Shown: positions 10,831 to 23,324 of the stretch, piece by piece
Numbering within the stretch: position 1 is the stretch's first letter
Layout: each line of letters starts with the position of its first letter
Origin: Lamellibrachia satsuma
Lineage: Eukaryota; Annelida; Polychaeta; Sabellida; Siboglinidae
Assembly: GCA_033239005.1 (NCBI GenBank)
Contig: BSQZ01000004.1
Span: 12,370,507 to 12,434,506, forward strand
Reading direction: 5' to 3'
DNA length: 64,000 nt
The notes under the pieces: model-generated
The model's input: the letters and a program-made list of their open reading frames with translations, nothing else
Database searches by the model: none
Told to the model about the DNA's origin: nothing
Made by a program: the position numbers and the translations under genes

Positions 10831-13674
10831 CAATGTCTACCTAGGAAGACCACAATCCATACATGATCTCCCAAATATCTGACAAAATCCATTCAATCAC
10901 TGCAACCGAATGTATGAAATTCTAATATGTTTGCAGTACCAAGGCCGAAATCGAAAACATGTGCTCCAAACTCAAACACATCAACATTAAAGATTAAAAA
11001 TGTGTAACAAAGAACATGTTATTTGAAATACAAAAAAGGAAGTTATACTGAGTTCTTGGTGGTCACGCTGTACACATGCATGAAATTGAAAATACACCCT
11101 GGGAAATACACACACTCCACATAAACTCAACTGTATAGACGAAAGTCCCATAAAGTCCCTTTTTTAACACAACTACGTACAGCTACTTCTACAACGTAAT
11201 CTAAGCTGAACAGTTGCTGTCACTTAGATCTCATGTCACCTGCAGTGCCAACAGACAGCTGCTGTCAAAGGCAGAAACATTGACTGTAGTACTCACCACC
11301 TGGGCTGTCTGTGTGCACACCTGCTTTGTTGGTTACTCGGTGTCTTCAGGGCTGGGGTGGAGGTCTGTTACTAGGTGGGCCGGCTGTGACTGGGGCCTGG
11401 GCAATAACAGTCACCAGCCCTGTCTCAACTGCATCTTCACTGCAAAGCCAGACGGCTAGAAATAATAAAAAAGATAATGGCATGTCTTTGTCCACCACTG
11501 TCAATGTCACCTCAACATGCAGCATTTTATACACTGCGTAGGCAGTCTGCTCTATAATTATAAAGTAGTCCAGTGTACAGTGCATGCTCTGCATGCATCA
11601 GTGCAAGTGACAGGGGATGTGTTACCAGGCTGGACACTACTGTAATAACCAGTGTTAAATAAAGGATAACAATTAAATCTTTCAAAGCACTGCACTAACA
11701 GGTTTATATCGTTGACTTGAATAAATTTTTGGGCATCATATTTCTTGGAATTACAACAACCAATGGTTTGTTCTAGTGTCCCACAGAAACAAACATGTAG
11801 TGAACATAGCTGCTGCATCAGCCAGTGAAGTTTGTTCAACAGAAAATGTGGTTTGGCATTAATTGCATCTAATTTAAGTTAAATTTAAATTTGATTTTAG
11901 ATCAATTCCATTTGATCTAACAATATATTAACAACAAATGTTTGTAAAAACTTGTTTAATTACAAATGCACAAAATAATTGTTATTTTGTAATTACAACA
12001 ATTTGGCTTCTTTATGGTATATCCTCCAGTACCAGGTGATCTATTTTGACAGAAATAACTGACCAGTGATAATCTGGGCGGAGTCCAATTACCCAAACGT
12101 AACTGATTACTGGCAAAATGTAATTAATTACAGGCAAAATGCTGTATTTATAATTGCAGTTGATATTGGCTTTGAAACTATGTTGTCATTATAAGTTTGA
12201 TTGATTTAATGTGATTGGAACAATTACATGAATTATGATTAATTACAGTATTTTTTTCATACCACAAATATGCACCTTGGCAGTGACCACCCTCAGTTCC
12301 TTACATGTGTGCGTATGAAGGTACGTAGTATGCACACGTTAACACACACACATAATATACAGCGTATATATAATATACACACACAGAGACTAGTCTGTTG
12401 ACAAAACATGCTGGCTGCTGCAAAGGAAGAAGTAAACTTGACACAAGTTTGCAAAATACCCACATAACCTGATACCACAGCAGGTGTCCTGGCAGGCGCA
12501 TGCCTGTTGGCACTTCCATACAACAGTCACTGATAATACAAAAAATAAACCAGACGTAATCCTTCACGATGCTGACCTGGCATGCGGTTTAGACTGACAA
12601 TGCGCCAGCAACTGCCAAACACAATATCACAGATGTTGATTTACAGCATTGTGCCTAAGAGCAGCCCCAAAACATATATTTTTTACCCAGCTTGGAACAA
12701 AGGACAGGCTTTGAGTGATACACACAGGCATATACAGGTGTGCTAGTCGTCAGTCATACAAGTGAAGTTATGGTTGCATAAACTCAACCAAAGCAGACAG
12801 GTCAAGTGGTCTACAATCTTCATACACAAATAGACTGGTGTATATTTACCAAGGCCAAAAATAACAAATTGCCTAGTTATAGTGCTTGGTTCAGAAAATT
12901 AAATACTGAATTAAATATTGAATAGGCCTACTGAAGTATTCCATAATTCATGTTGAAACTCAGTCATGACCGGCAGGCCTGCGCTATAATCTTACATTTG
13001 CCACATTATTTTGGTATATTCCTTGAATGATCCCTGGGGTCAGCTTTGCAGCTATATTTACTTAAAATCATAAGTAATGAGTTACTTCGTAGAATGTGGG
13101 ATCTGCTGATTTATAATTTTTTTCTATAATACTGAAGATGTACTAAAATCATTTGGTCGTTTGGCTACAATAACAAACCATCTCTATACCACTGGAGTAT
13201 TGTTTTTTACATAATAAGCCTCACAGTAATATTTTATGAGCTGTCTGAGCTCTGCAGTAATTTGTGAGGTATTGCAATGCAAAGGCATGTCTGTATTAAA
13301 AAAACTGTTTATAAAAATGTTCATAAAAACATTTTTTTTATTTTAGTATCCACAAAACTGAACATCATGAATTTGATGTAGCACCTGATTCAATTTAGAT
13401 AAAAACCTTTTATGACATAAAATCTTAGTTTCTAAATCTTACCCATGTGGTGGTGCCACTGTTCGGTTTTGTCAAGATACCAAATACTCGTGACCTTTTG
13501 CTAACTGTCTCAGTCATGAACCCGATACTACTACTTAAGGTCCATTGTACAAATGTTAACAACCGCAGACACACTTCCCTTGCGTGCGTGCATCATGTAT
13601 GCCTGAATATACCCATGGTAGTTAACTAACCAACCTAATCTTTTACATTAACAAATAACAATAAATTCCTACTA
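10831..13674. other. No recognisable gene
   Basis: Mostly AT-rich. A CA/TA-rich purine-pyrimidine stretch lies at 12335-12385. Some splice-like signals on the minus strand at 11290-11445 and 12400-12520 are discussed among the rejected items. No family is recognised. Confidence 0.5.
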
Positions 13675-14085
13675 TACCGACACATGTACTTTTCTTCGGG
13701 GTCCCATATTTCAGCATTACAACTCTGCAGTTCTGTATTTTTCTCGTTCACAGAGCATTGGATGACATTCGACTTAGCGAGCAGCACAGGTTGCCTCCGC
13801 TTTCATCGAAAGATCATCTGCATTGTTTTCAAGAGAAGTGATGCTAGACTCAATCAATTTCCTCTCTTTTTTTAGGTCATCTGTCTCATCAGCAATGGCT
13901 TTGTGTGTGACGCCTCTGGCAGACTGCAGCTTGTCCTCAAGGAAGCAAAGTATAGTTGCTCAAACCAACAACTCCTTGCTGATAACTAGCTCATTCATGC
14001 TACCCATGACATTATCAAGTATTATGCATTGTTTGACAAAGGAATGGAATTCACGGAGAATTACTTCTCTACATTTGTGATAATG
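13675..14085 (-). pseudogene. Decayed coding fragment with coiled-coil character
   Basis: On the minus strand a continuous frame with one internal stop runs from about 14080 to 13800 and includes LEDKLQSARGVTHKAIADE and LKKERKLIESSITSLENNA, which is charged, heptad-like and probably coiled coil. After a one-base shift at about 13795 the style continues (SNVIQCSVNEKNTELQSC) to about 13680. The long open stretch with biased composition suggests a real ancestral protein, perhaps from a multicopy element, but I do not recognise the family. The stop and the shift show it is not functional as it stands. Confidence 0.4.
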
Positions 14086-14603
14086 TCAGCAGCATTTGCA
14101 GCAAACACCAAAGTTGTTCAAAGTCTGTCGGCCATGAAGTTTAATTCCTGGAAGGCAGTGTTCGCATTGCAGGCTGCTCTATCGACAGTCGCTGAAGCAA
14201 CAGGGCACAATTGATAAATATGTACCAGTTTGTTCACAACTAATGATCTATTTTGGGTCCATTTTAAAATTCTGGGATTTTCCTGACATGTGTGAACCCT
14301 GTTACTGCATAATTTGCATCTAGCTTCGGCTGCTGAAGATTGCACTAAAAAAAATCCATTTCCCATATTGGCTGTGGCTAAATCAATGCACACGCTTTGA
14401 TACTGGCATGAAAAGGAGAAAATTTTATAGGCTGAAGTCACTTGCTTCAGTCAAGATTACATTCTGACCAATTAGAAGCAGGAATTAATATATGATGTCT
14501 TATACAAAATTGCTGGATATCCGTTCACCAAAATACCAACAACTCATATACAATATATAAAATGCCATTTTTAAATTCCATGACGTTCCATGACTTTTAC
14601 TAA

Positions 14604-14957
14604 AATTTAACAAGATTTAAATTTTTTTTAACAAGATTGCCATCCAAGGCAAAGGCCCAGATGGCAAGTGGACAGGGAAGCCATTAGCTTATCGAGAGTC
14701 CATAATTTTTCATTTATGTGTAATCCACCATCCTGAGATATGTGTCAACCTTGTTTTTAAACATATTCACACTGCTAGCTGTTACACAATCTGTAGATAA
14801 TTTATTCCATTAATTGATTGTCCTCTGTAAGAATGACTACTTCCTGTTATTCAATATACACTGATCCTTTGCTAATGTTACCTCATGTCCTATAGTTCTA
14901 TTATTTTTTTGAGTGAGAAAAAAATATTTCTATAAATATGTTCATACCCATTCAACA
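14604..14957 (-). mobile_element. CR1/L2-like LINE, 3' end (copy E)
   Basis: The reverse strand encodes the extreme C-terminus of the same LINE family as at 29.2-32.1 kb: WNKLSTDCVTASSVNMFKN, then a stop, then the 3' UTR with the characteristic CTCTCGATAAGC stretch. It ends in a tail built from TTGTTAAATC units. The copy is 5'-truncated, starting within the sequence for NGYE, and has frameshifts. It is the most diverged of the family copies in the window. Confidence 0.8.
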
Positions 14958-16460
14958 TTGCATGACTTCCCAGGATTTCCCTGACCCCGTAATAACTAAT
15001 TTGGTAGAAATCCCAGCCCGCCTACTACAATGTCAAATTCTCAATATTGGGCCAACAAATCTCAGTTCAAAAACAGTGAATTTATATTTACAAAAACACA
15101 CACTCACACGAGTAATGCAGCGTTTGGCAACCCCCCAAATCTGCCTCACTAAACAATGCCTCTGTGACCCAATTAGTGCATGAAGTGGTTCAGTAGGTTG
15201 TGCCCTTAACTATTTCTAGGTTTTTACTCCAGAACCAAATTTCCCCAGGCAAAGTTGAGCTTTACAAAAAGGAACTTGTCCAATTGAAACAGGTACTTCC
15301 TAGACATGTCCTCTCATCAAGATAACTACTCCCAACTCTTAACATCTGTTGCCCCATCAGTTCAACTACTTGATCCCCACTTCCCTCGGGGGGGGGGGAG
15401 GGCGTTGGCTCACTGACTATGCTTGCGTTTTGGCAACACTAATCACCAGCATCAAATTCAACCCACTGATAAATTCTACATGGAGCCAGTTTCATGAGAC
15501 AGCGTAAATTTATTATTTGAGTAAGTTTGTGTTTCACAGAAATATCCACATGGCCGACAAGGAGGAGATTCATATAAGACACACCGTGATTGGCCAGGAT
15601 GCGTGATCTCTGCAAATCTCGACCAATCAGATTATGCGTATCAATGGCACCGTATTTGTGAAAATTTTAGCCTCTCAGTCAGGCGCCGCCTTTTTGCAGT
15701 TTCATACTTGCGCGATGCGTGCAGCAATAATACCATATTATCTCAACGAATTACCCGTGTGAATAATCCGTCCGCAGGACCAGTAAGTAAATTTTTTTGT
15801 CGGTCCGACGTCAAATAAATCGGCCATGGAACGAGGGACCGACGTTAATTTCGAACCCTGATAGTTTGTCTTGGGAGTGTAACTATCAATACATTGCATT
15901 CCTGGATGCAACAATGCAATGCTGTCGTTAATGAAGTTAACTATCAGTAATTGACAACTGCTAGTATATTGAACAATCGATACCAACATGACTACCAGGG
16001 TAGTAAAATATAGAGGAATCAGGTAGTTGACATTCATTGATAGACTGACTGTGAATATGCTTGACTGGATTGTCTTACTTAATTAATTTAACTTAAAATT
16101 GATATCACAATTTCTTTGTGTGGTTGCTTTCAGTTTTATTTAATTTATTTAACATCCTGTCAAAGAATCTGCTATGAAAAGATTGTGGTTGAGTTGTAAA
16201 GCATAAATGGTCATCCTAAACACACTGACAACCTAGCGTTGACTTCGTCCATCACCATAGTCCTAGTCATCTTTCTGTCTAGCTGGCGGTTTGGCCTTGA
16301 GCCAATATAATACAATGTGGACATTTGCACTTCTACGAAGGCAGCATTTGTTTATTTGATATTCGGTTTGTGGGCATATCGGTCTCCATTTGCAAACGAA
16401 TAGTCGGAAACATTCCGATATCAAACATCATCAAAAAAATACTAATATCCAGTATTATCC
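14958..16460. other. No recognisable gene
   Basis: A run of Gs lies near 15389. The stretch 15540-15760 is less AT-rich and carries several CCAAT/ATTGG motifs (about 15590, 15625 and 15645), which could be promoter-like, but no exon follows that I can support. Confidence 0.45.
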
Positions 16461-16690
16461 ACCGATCGTTGACAGCTTATTGCCAACACTAAGGCTAATA
16501 AGCAGCCCACTCCCACATGCCACCAGCCATAAAAATCATGACTATTTTGGGCAATGTCATAAACTGTTATGATTTACATTACAAGGCAGTTTAGTTGTAG
16601 TACCAGGCCTTGACATTAAGCTTTGTACCCAGAAGCACGTCGGGCCAGTACATTTTAAAAAAGTTATTGGCCCTCCAAAAAAGCTACTAT
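16461..16690. repeat. Dispersed repeat, single-copy form of the 79-bp minisatellite unit
   Basis: The reverse complement matches the region 50585-50800: CCTTGACATTAAGCTTTGT, the GGGCCAGTA...TTACTGGCC block and the ATAAGCAGCCC-ACATGCCACC block occur in the same order. A third partial copy is at 33413-33490. Here the unit is present once, whereas at 50.7-51.6 kb part of it is amplified into an array. Confidence 0.75.
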
Positions 16691-17520
16691 CTCAAAATGT
16701 TACGTGGATATAAATTTATTAAAACACATACTATATATATCTGCAATACTATACACTCATTGAACAGCTTTTATGCACAAGTTGCTTCAGAATGTTGTAT
16801 ACAATGAGTTTGCAAGCCCAATACAAAAATCAGTATGTTTATTTTAATAGTATTTAGAGATTTATTTCTCATCCTATTTTTGATGGATTATGTTAATATG
16901 ATGTCTTGATGTCAATACTGCATATTAATACTGAATAGAATCAATTAGTAATTTATAGGATGGTACAAAACCGTTGTGGACGTGGCATGCTGCAGGATCT
17001 GTTTTGACCCTCATGAAGCATACATACAAAACTCTGCTCTGTTAAGGATGATGGAATTTTTTTATAATTATTTGTAATAACCTTAATAATAGTTGCAATT
17101 TAATGTATGATTATATTAGTTTATATTGTAAATAATTATGGAATTGTCTGCAATATTCTCTCTGTTATGAATGTGGCACAAACGTCATAAACATGGCATC
17201 GTGCAAATTGTATAATGACATGTTGTTTTTAGCCTATATAGGCCACATTTTGAGAACTGCCGGCATTTTGAAATCTATATCAAGTTACAGCTAGCTATTC
17301 TTGAAAATATGATGGAGCGAACCGGAACAGGCACAGTATATAATTACGACTGGTACCATTGTTTTAATTTTTTTCAAATATAAACTTTTATAAGTCACCT
17401 AAAACTGAGCTATCTGCGCCCTATCGGGGTCATGGAATGTATGCTAGGTGCTGTTGCAACACTTAGCAGACAGTTCATGAACCCATCATGGCCTTAGATT
17501 TATATTTATACATACCCCAC
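16691..17520. other. No recognisable gene
   Basis: AT-rich, only short open frames, no repeat ends seen. Confidence 0.5.
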
Positions 17521-17760
17521 TGAGCCAAGAATAGTGAAGCACAACAAACAGCCTATCCTATCCAGGGGTAGTGATTGTCGCTGTTCCTGCAGCTTGCTGC
17601 TAGTGCATGCATATGACCACTGGCCACTCCTACTCAACTGTTCCTGCGGCAACACCTTCAAGTGGTCCCCCTGTTTTCTTACTGAATTTGCTTCAGGCAC
17701 GATCAGGTACTCTGCGGTACAGACTGGGTTCATTGGCCTTGGTTGGCAGTCAGTCTAGGG

Positions 17761-18079
17761 CAGGGGTTCCCCAACTTGTTTCCTTGAGGCCCACTCATGA
17801 GGCTGCTAAAGCCACCGAGGCCCACTGCATTGCAAAAAATTATCGATACAATTGAAGATGTGCATTTTTATTAAATAAAAAAATATTAAAATTATAATGA
17901 TTGCAACCAAGTATATTTTGCACAATATTCCAACCAATTCTACAGCATTAAACATTTGAGTGTAATGGGTTAAATGGGTTTTTACACACAATTTATGTGG
18001 ACATTGCTTTGTCCCTCGGGACCACCTCACCATGCCGCGGACCACCTGAGGGGGGCGGATCACAGTTTGGGAACCACTG
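17761..18079. mobile_element. hAT (Charlie-like) MITE, 319 bp, inside the LINE
   Basis: The left end CAGGGGTTCCCCAACTTG and the right end (reverse complement CAGTGGTTCCCAAACTGTG) form terminal inverted repeats with few mismatches. The flanking 8-mers GTCTAGGG (17753-17760) and GTCTAGGA (18080-18087) match at 7 of 8 positions and fit the hAT preference for nTCTAGAn-like sites. There is no coding frame. It lies in the 5' part of the RTE-like LINE, so it inserted after that LINE. Confidence 0.88.
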
Positions 18080-18343
18080 GTCTAGGAGACGGAAAACTCT
18101 GATTACAAACCGCCTCTGTCTTGTGGGCGTCTCAGGAGAGACAAAGGCTATGGGAGTAAACCCAGACAGAAAAACTGGAGTGGAGCCCCTAAGGCGGTCA
18201 TATGTTAACTCTTGGCATTTTCCAGCAGCTCCTACAGCCATGCTGGTGCGAAGCGTCGTGTTCTGCACTCCTTTGGATCCCACTAGCAAGGCCGAGATGG
18301 AGGTCTTGTTGCTTGGGCAACCCAGGACCTCCATACATCTTGC

Positions 18344-19060
18344 CCAGGCATGCTTGTCCTGGCCTGTCAGATGATCTCACACGGATTGAAGATGCCAGGA
18401 AGACAGCTATCATTGACAGAGAGCTCAGTAGACTCAACGAGGACATCGCATCTCTTCAAGAGACACGCCTCGCAACAAACGGATCACTGTGAAGGAAAGA
18501 CTACACCTTTTTCTGGCAAGGAAAACAACCCAATGAACCCCGTTTGCATGGAGTGGGATTTACCGTCAAGAACTCCCTGCACAATCAAACCCCCAACAAA
18601 TGGCTCAGAACGCATTCTGTCCCCCCGTCTGTCTACCGCATCAGGCTCAGGGAACTTACTGAGCATGTACGCGCCAACAAGTGTCCCCCACTCTGAACAC
18701 ATGTTCTTGTTGGGGGACTTCAATGCCAGGGTCGGTGATGACCATGATTCATGGCCTACCTGCCTTGGACACTATGGCACTGGGAAAATGAATGAAAACA
18801 GACAGCGTCTGCTCGAGATGTGCTCTTACCACAACCGCTGAGTTACCAACACATTCTACCAAGTCAAGCCCCATCAGAGGGTCTTATGGAAATATCCAAG
18901 ATCCCATCGCTGGCATCAGTTGGACCTCATCAATACCATTACGTACTTCCCTCAACAGTGTGCTCAACACATGCACCTTTCACAGTGTGGACTGTAACAC
19001 TGACCACGCCCTGGTATGCAGCAAGGTGAAACTCCGGCCAAAGAAGATACACCACTCCAA
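18344..19060 (+). pseudogene. LINE endonuclease domain (EEP family), frameshifted
   Basis: In retrotransposons this domain nicks the target to prime reverse transcription. Diagnostic motifs are visible in two or three frames: SLQETRL with the catalytic Glu at 18460-18462, LLGDFNARVG with Asp at 18716-18718 and Asn at 18722-18724, and TDHALVCSKVKL with the Asp-His pair at 19002-19007. Between them the frame changes at about 18490 and again near 18840. All catalytic residues survive although the frame does not. Confidence 0.85.
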
Positions 19061-19149
19061 ACGGAAGTGCCATCCTTGTATCAAAGCTGCCTATGCCTCA
19101 GTTCCAGCGCTGACTGAAAGATACGTCAATTGCACAGCACGCCTGGAGG

Positions 19150-20125
19150 AGGCCCTGTACAGGAACAAGGGTGACCGCAGCGACTGTAACAGCTACCGTG
19201 GTATCTCCCTGCTCAGCATTGTAGGCAAAACCTTTGCACGAGTCTTCCTGAACAGACTGCCAAAGCTGGCAGAGTGAGTGTACCATGAGGCTCAGTGTGG
19301 CTTCTGCTGAGCCAAGTCAACCATCGACATGCTTTTCTCCTTGCGCCAGCTAAAGGTGAAATGCCGCAAACAGCAAGTACATTGCTTTCATCGATCTGAC
19401 CAAGGCCTTCGACCTTGTCAGTAGGAGTGGCCTCTTCCAACTACAGGAAAAGATTGGCTGACTACCAAAGCTGTTGAGCATGATCACAGCCTTTCACAGC
19501 AACATGAAAAGCACAGTGCGATATGACAGAGCAGTCTCATCAAGAAAGGAGTCAAACAAGGCTGTGTCCTCACGCCCACCCTGTTTGGAATCTTCTTCTC
19601 CCTTGTACTGTCTCGCGCCTTCAGACTCTATGAAGATGGCATCTACATCCACACCAGATCGGATGGCAGGCTCTTTAATACAGCCTGCCCAAAAACAAAG
19701 AGTACGATCCGCAAAGTCCTAATTCGTGAACTTCTCTTTGCTGATGATGCTGCACTTACGTCCCACTCCACAGAGAGCCTTCAGAGACTGATAGACAGGT
19801 TTCCTGATGCCTGTAAAGAATTTGGCCTGACCATCAGCACGAAGAAGATGAACATCATGGATCAGGATGTCTGCAACGTTCCATCCATCAACATCAACGA
19901 GCACACCCTAGAAGTTGTCCAAGACTTCACCTACTTTGGCTCAACCATCACCAGCAACCTGTCCACCGATGTCGAGATCAACAAATGCATCGGCAAAGCA
20001 TCTTTCGCCATGTCCAGACTGACCAATAGGGTGTGTGAAAATGGCACACTCACACTGAACACTAGGGTTAAAGTGTACAAGGCATGTGTCCTCAGCATCC
20101 TGCTGTATGGTGGAACTATAAAACA
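19150..20125 (+). pseudogene. LINE reverse transcriptase domain, fragmented
   Basis: RT blocks are recognisable in order: CNSYRGISLLSIVGKTFARV (19187-19246), the IDLTKAFDLVSRSGLFQL block (about 19388-19440), the GCVLTPTLFGIFFSLVL block (about 19560-19610) and the catalytic FADDAA at 19737-19754. The thumb-side frame from 19848 (VQDFTYFGSTITSNLS) runs to about 20118. Several one-base shifts separate the blocks. After 20120 the sequence no longer resembles the family. Confidence 0.85.
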
Positions 20126-20441
20126 GGAAGCCTTAAAGGCTAGTCTTCAAGCTACTGTAGTGGGGCATATTTTAACAGTAAAGAACTTGTATGACTGGGG
20201 TGCTGGATACTTGCTTAATATAAAATTAATCTTCATCAGTAAGGAGAAAGTGAGTGCTCATGTAGACCAACAGGAAAACAGATATTCCAATGCGAAGACT
20301 GTGCCAGGCATATGGAGCTATCACTGCTTTGTTCCCAACCCTACAGAATAAACAATGGTGGTGCAAAGGTTGTCAGGAGATGAAACTTCATTTGAGACAG
20401 CGCTTCTCACAGCTCCAAATGAAAGAGATGCAACTGTTGGA

Positions 20442-20444
<3 letters not shown>

Positions 20445-20507
<63 letters not shown>

Positions 20508-20508
20508 T
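20445..20508. repeat. (TA)n microsatellite
   Basis: About 30 TA units, not otherwise associated with a coding element. Confidence 0.95.
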
Positions 20509-20569
20509 CAATGGGATCAAAATGACACCATTTTAAAGAATCAGGAAATATTTTAACATTGTGGTACAT

Positions 20570-23320
20570 TGTGGTAAAAAGTGCAGAATTGAAGAAATAA
20601 GTTCACCATGAAGGACTTGCACTTATGAAAATGTCCCCAAATTAACTTTTTCCTGATCTGACAAACGTGTTGCTTCATAATTAATAAGTACATAGTTGTA
20701 ATACACAATACTTTTACAGCAGTTGGGGTGGACTTCTTGGAGACAAAAAATTAAATAGATATAATGAATGTAAGACTGTTTCAGAGTCTCAAACATGGCT
20801 GCTCATAAGGTAAAATTGCAATTTTCTAACTTTTCAACTGCCTCTGATCATTCAGTGTGACTACTGGAAACTGCTACACTGCTATATATATGAACCTTTA
20901 AGACATTCTTAGTTACCACAGAAAATTTCACACCTCTATGTACATTATTTCCTGAGATAATGGGACTTGAAATGTAGCATGAAAATGATGGCCGCCAATT
21001 TTTTTTAGCAAAATTCGATTAGTAAAATGGCAATTACTCAAAAACTACTTGGAATATAGGGCCCAAACTTCAGATTTGTCCATGAAGATGACTGTGGAAT
21101 ATTTGATAAAAATTTCAAGTGAATCTGAGACAGAAGTGCATGGGGCTTGGTTGAGTTGATATGGAATGACCCAATAGGTGATACGTATTGCACAGAAGAA
21201 AATACTGCGATATGCCGATATCACAGTGCAACATTAGAAAAATCTAGGCATCCACCACAATGCATGAGCATCACAAAGTCTTTTTGTGAGTCTTATGCCT
21301 ATCAAAACAAGACGACAACACAAAGTCAGATGAGATGACGATTTTACTTAACTGTGGCACTTGGGGGAGGGCAAGGACAGGCGATATAAACAATTTGAAA
21401 CAAAACGATCTGAAACTATGTATAATGTGAAAACTTGTAGCCCAGAACTGGCCCGACTGCCCCAAGGAAGGCGTCAGGCCAGCATAGCGTTAATCTCACT
21501 GTTGCAACAATTAGCCCTTGTCTAGAGCCTAGAATTAAATTGACAGACATGAAAATCATTAGAATGTCGAATGTCGACTAAAGGGTGGGGCAGGAAGTAG
21601 GAGTTTGGTCCTAAACATTGGTGGGAGGTAAGTATTAGGTGGACTCTCAAACATGGTGGGAGACTGGCCCCACAAACAGGTTGATACCCCTGTCACACAC
21701 CCCCCGTTTCAACTGGGCTCATGGTGCAAGTTGTGAATCATGTCACAATGAATATATTCGAGTTGTGACTTATATACTGTATTTCTATAAATTTGTATTA
21801 ATTACTTAGTAATAGTAAATGCAATGGATTCCACAAAATTGCAGAAATGGAGTTCAAGCAACTTTTTCTCAATCTACATACAGATAGTCAATTCATGGGC
21901 GGATCCAGGAGGTGTCCATCAGGTGATCTGGCACCCTCTCTATTTTGGCCGGATTTTTTACTCAAGTCAGAATTAGTTGTTGAGACACTATGAGGACATT
22001 TCTAAGGTATGCAAACTTGGGACACTGTCACAAGTACTGTCAGTTGTCGCCCACTCTTTCTGGTGAAAAGCAGAATATCCCCCTCACCCCTGAGATGCCA
22101 CCACCATAACACCACCCGTCTGAACACCAGTGAGAATTACTGCGATGTGGTTCTGGGAACAAAACAATAACTAAAAAACAAAATTATTGCTATAATTTTG
22201 GAGCAGGTCCATCAGAAATTGATGTCCAGAAATAAAAAATGTTTTATTCCATCAGTGCTGACGATGCCTGTTACATACCTAACAAAGGACAGTTAAGTCT
22301 TGTCCTGGAAAAATGACAGAAAAACAACATTTGTAAGGAACTCTTGGAGTTTCTTGGAGTGTTACTTCGGAGTTATATGCGCAGACATCGCTGAAAATGT
22401 TGAGCAGTTCGGCGTGGACGTAAGATGAATAACCAATCATACGATGGTGCTGTGTATTGAACATGTGCATCACGAAAAGAATGAAAGTAACAGAGCTCTG
22501 TCTCTTTTGTGATTTCATCAGTTATAGCACAAGTGAATTTCTTAAATTTCTCCCTAAACTAGCAATATCCAAAGCATGATCGCAGATTAGGTACCTGAAG
22601 CCAGTCGCACCAAGTGTATGGATCTTCGAGAACACAATGAGTTAATCGTAGTGATGCACAGGAGGTGTTCGCACAACTGTACTCTCGTGCCTGGCACTGG
22701 TGGTGAAGACTAAGGAGTTCGACGTGATCATACAAGTTCACACTAGAAATAATATAATTTTTGTTTTTGCAAAAACATGAATTTGTGAACTATTTTACAA
22801 TTACAAGTATTCATGCTATTTGGTTTGTTTCCTATGAACATTCTACTGTAGTTTACATATACAGTGATCCTTCATATAAAATATAAGGCCCCTATCACAA
22901 GAGGCCACATATAAGGCTTTCCCATGATAATAAGCACTTCAACAAAATCCACTGAGTGGCTTGAGCTCACAAATCACATCAGATTAGTGCCGCACCGATT
23001 CCCGGCACCCGGGTCTCCTTTTGTTTCACATCCTGTATTGTCGGCTGTTTTCATTGTTTTTTATGAATTACAGCAACAAATTGGACAATGGTAAGTTCCT
23101 TTTCGTGGTCATCTTTTTTTAAATTAAAATTGCACCAAAATTAAAGTGAAATACATTGATTAGACGACATAGGTATATTTCTATTGCAAGTTCAGCAGAT
23201 AAGGCTATATAGGATTACATTTACATGAATACACAGTGTTATTTTTTAACACTCCAAATTTGTGAAATTTCGTCCGATCTTGATTCTTGGAGTTGGCAAG
23301 ATCGATTTGACCAAAACCAA
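20570..23320. other. No recognisable gene
   Basis: Mixed AT-rich sequence. Minus-strand stretches at 22279-22518 and 22559-22741 are open, and TTTTTCTGTCATTTTCCAG and CAG|GTACCT resemble splice sites, but no protein family is recognised and no pair of exons can be supported. Confidence 0.45.
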
Positions 23321-23324
23321 AATC

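Larger units (their letters stand above)
17525..20125 (+). mobile_element. RTE-like LINE, broken and interrupted
   Basis: Non-LTR retrotransposons of this type carry an apurinic-type endonuclease followed by a reverse transcriptase. The flanks of the hAT MITE (to 17760 and from 18080) read as the 5' UTR. The endonuclease starts at about 18344 and the RT ends near 20118 in CVLSILLYGG. The nuclease resembles the BovB-derived segment annotated as craniofacial development protein 2-like in many genomes, hence RTE-like (inference). Many frame changes occur, and a large internal deletion joins the end of the nuclease region (ALTERYVN) directly to mid-RT (RNKGDRSDCNSYRGISLL) at about 19130-19165. 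The copy is dead. Confidence 0.8.

Noticed and set aside
11290..11445. Minus-strand exon candidate (acceptor-like CTTTGCAG, donor-like GTGGTGAGT, proline-rich frame ending PPSNRPPPQP)
   Set aside because: A stop lies between the two splice-like signals in the only protein-like frame, and no second exon or family could be found.
15540..15760. Promoter with CCAAT boxes
   Set aside because: ATTGG motifs are frequent by chance in AT-rich DNA, and no exon or transcript start could be supported downstream.
17806..18446. Minus-strand and alternative-frame open readings over the MITE and LINE nuclease
   Set aside because: They are shadows; the plus-strand nuclease motifs and the MITE ends explain the region.
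22270..22741. Minus-strand open stretches with splice-like signals
   Set aside because: The implied exon near 22270-22296 would be only 26 bp, and the other frame has no recognisable domain; chance is likely.
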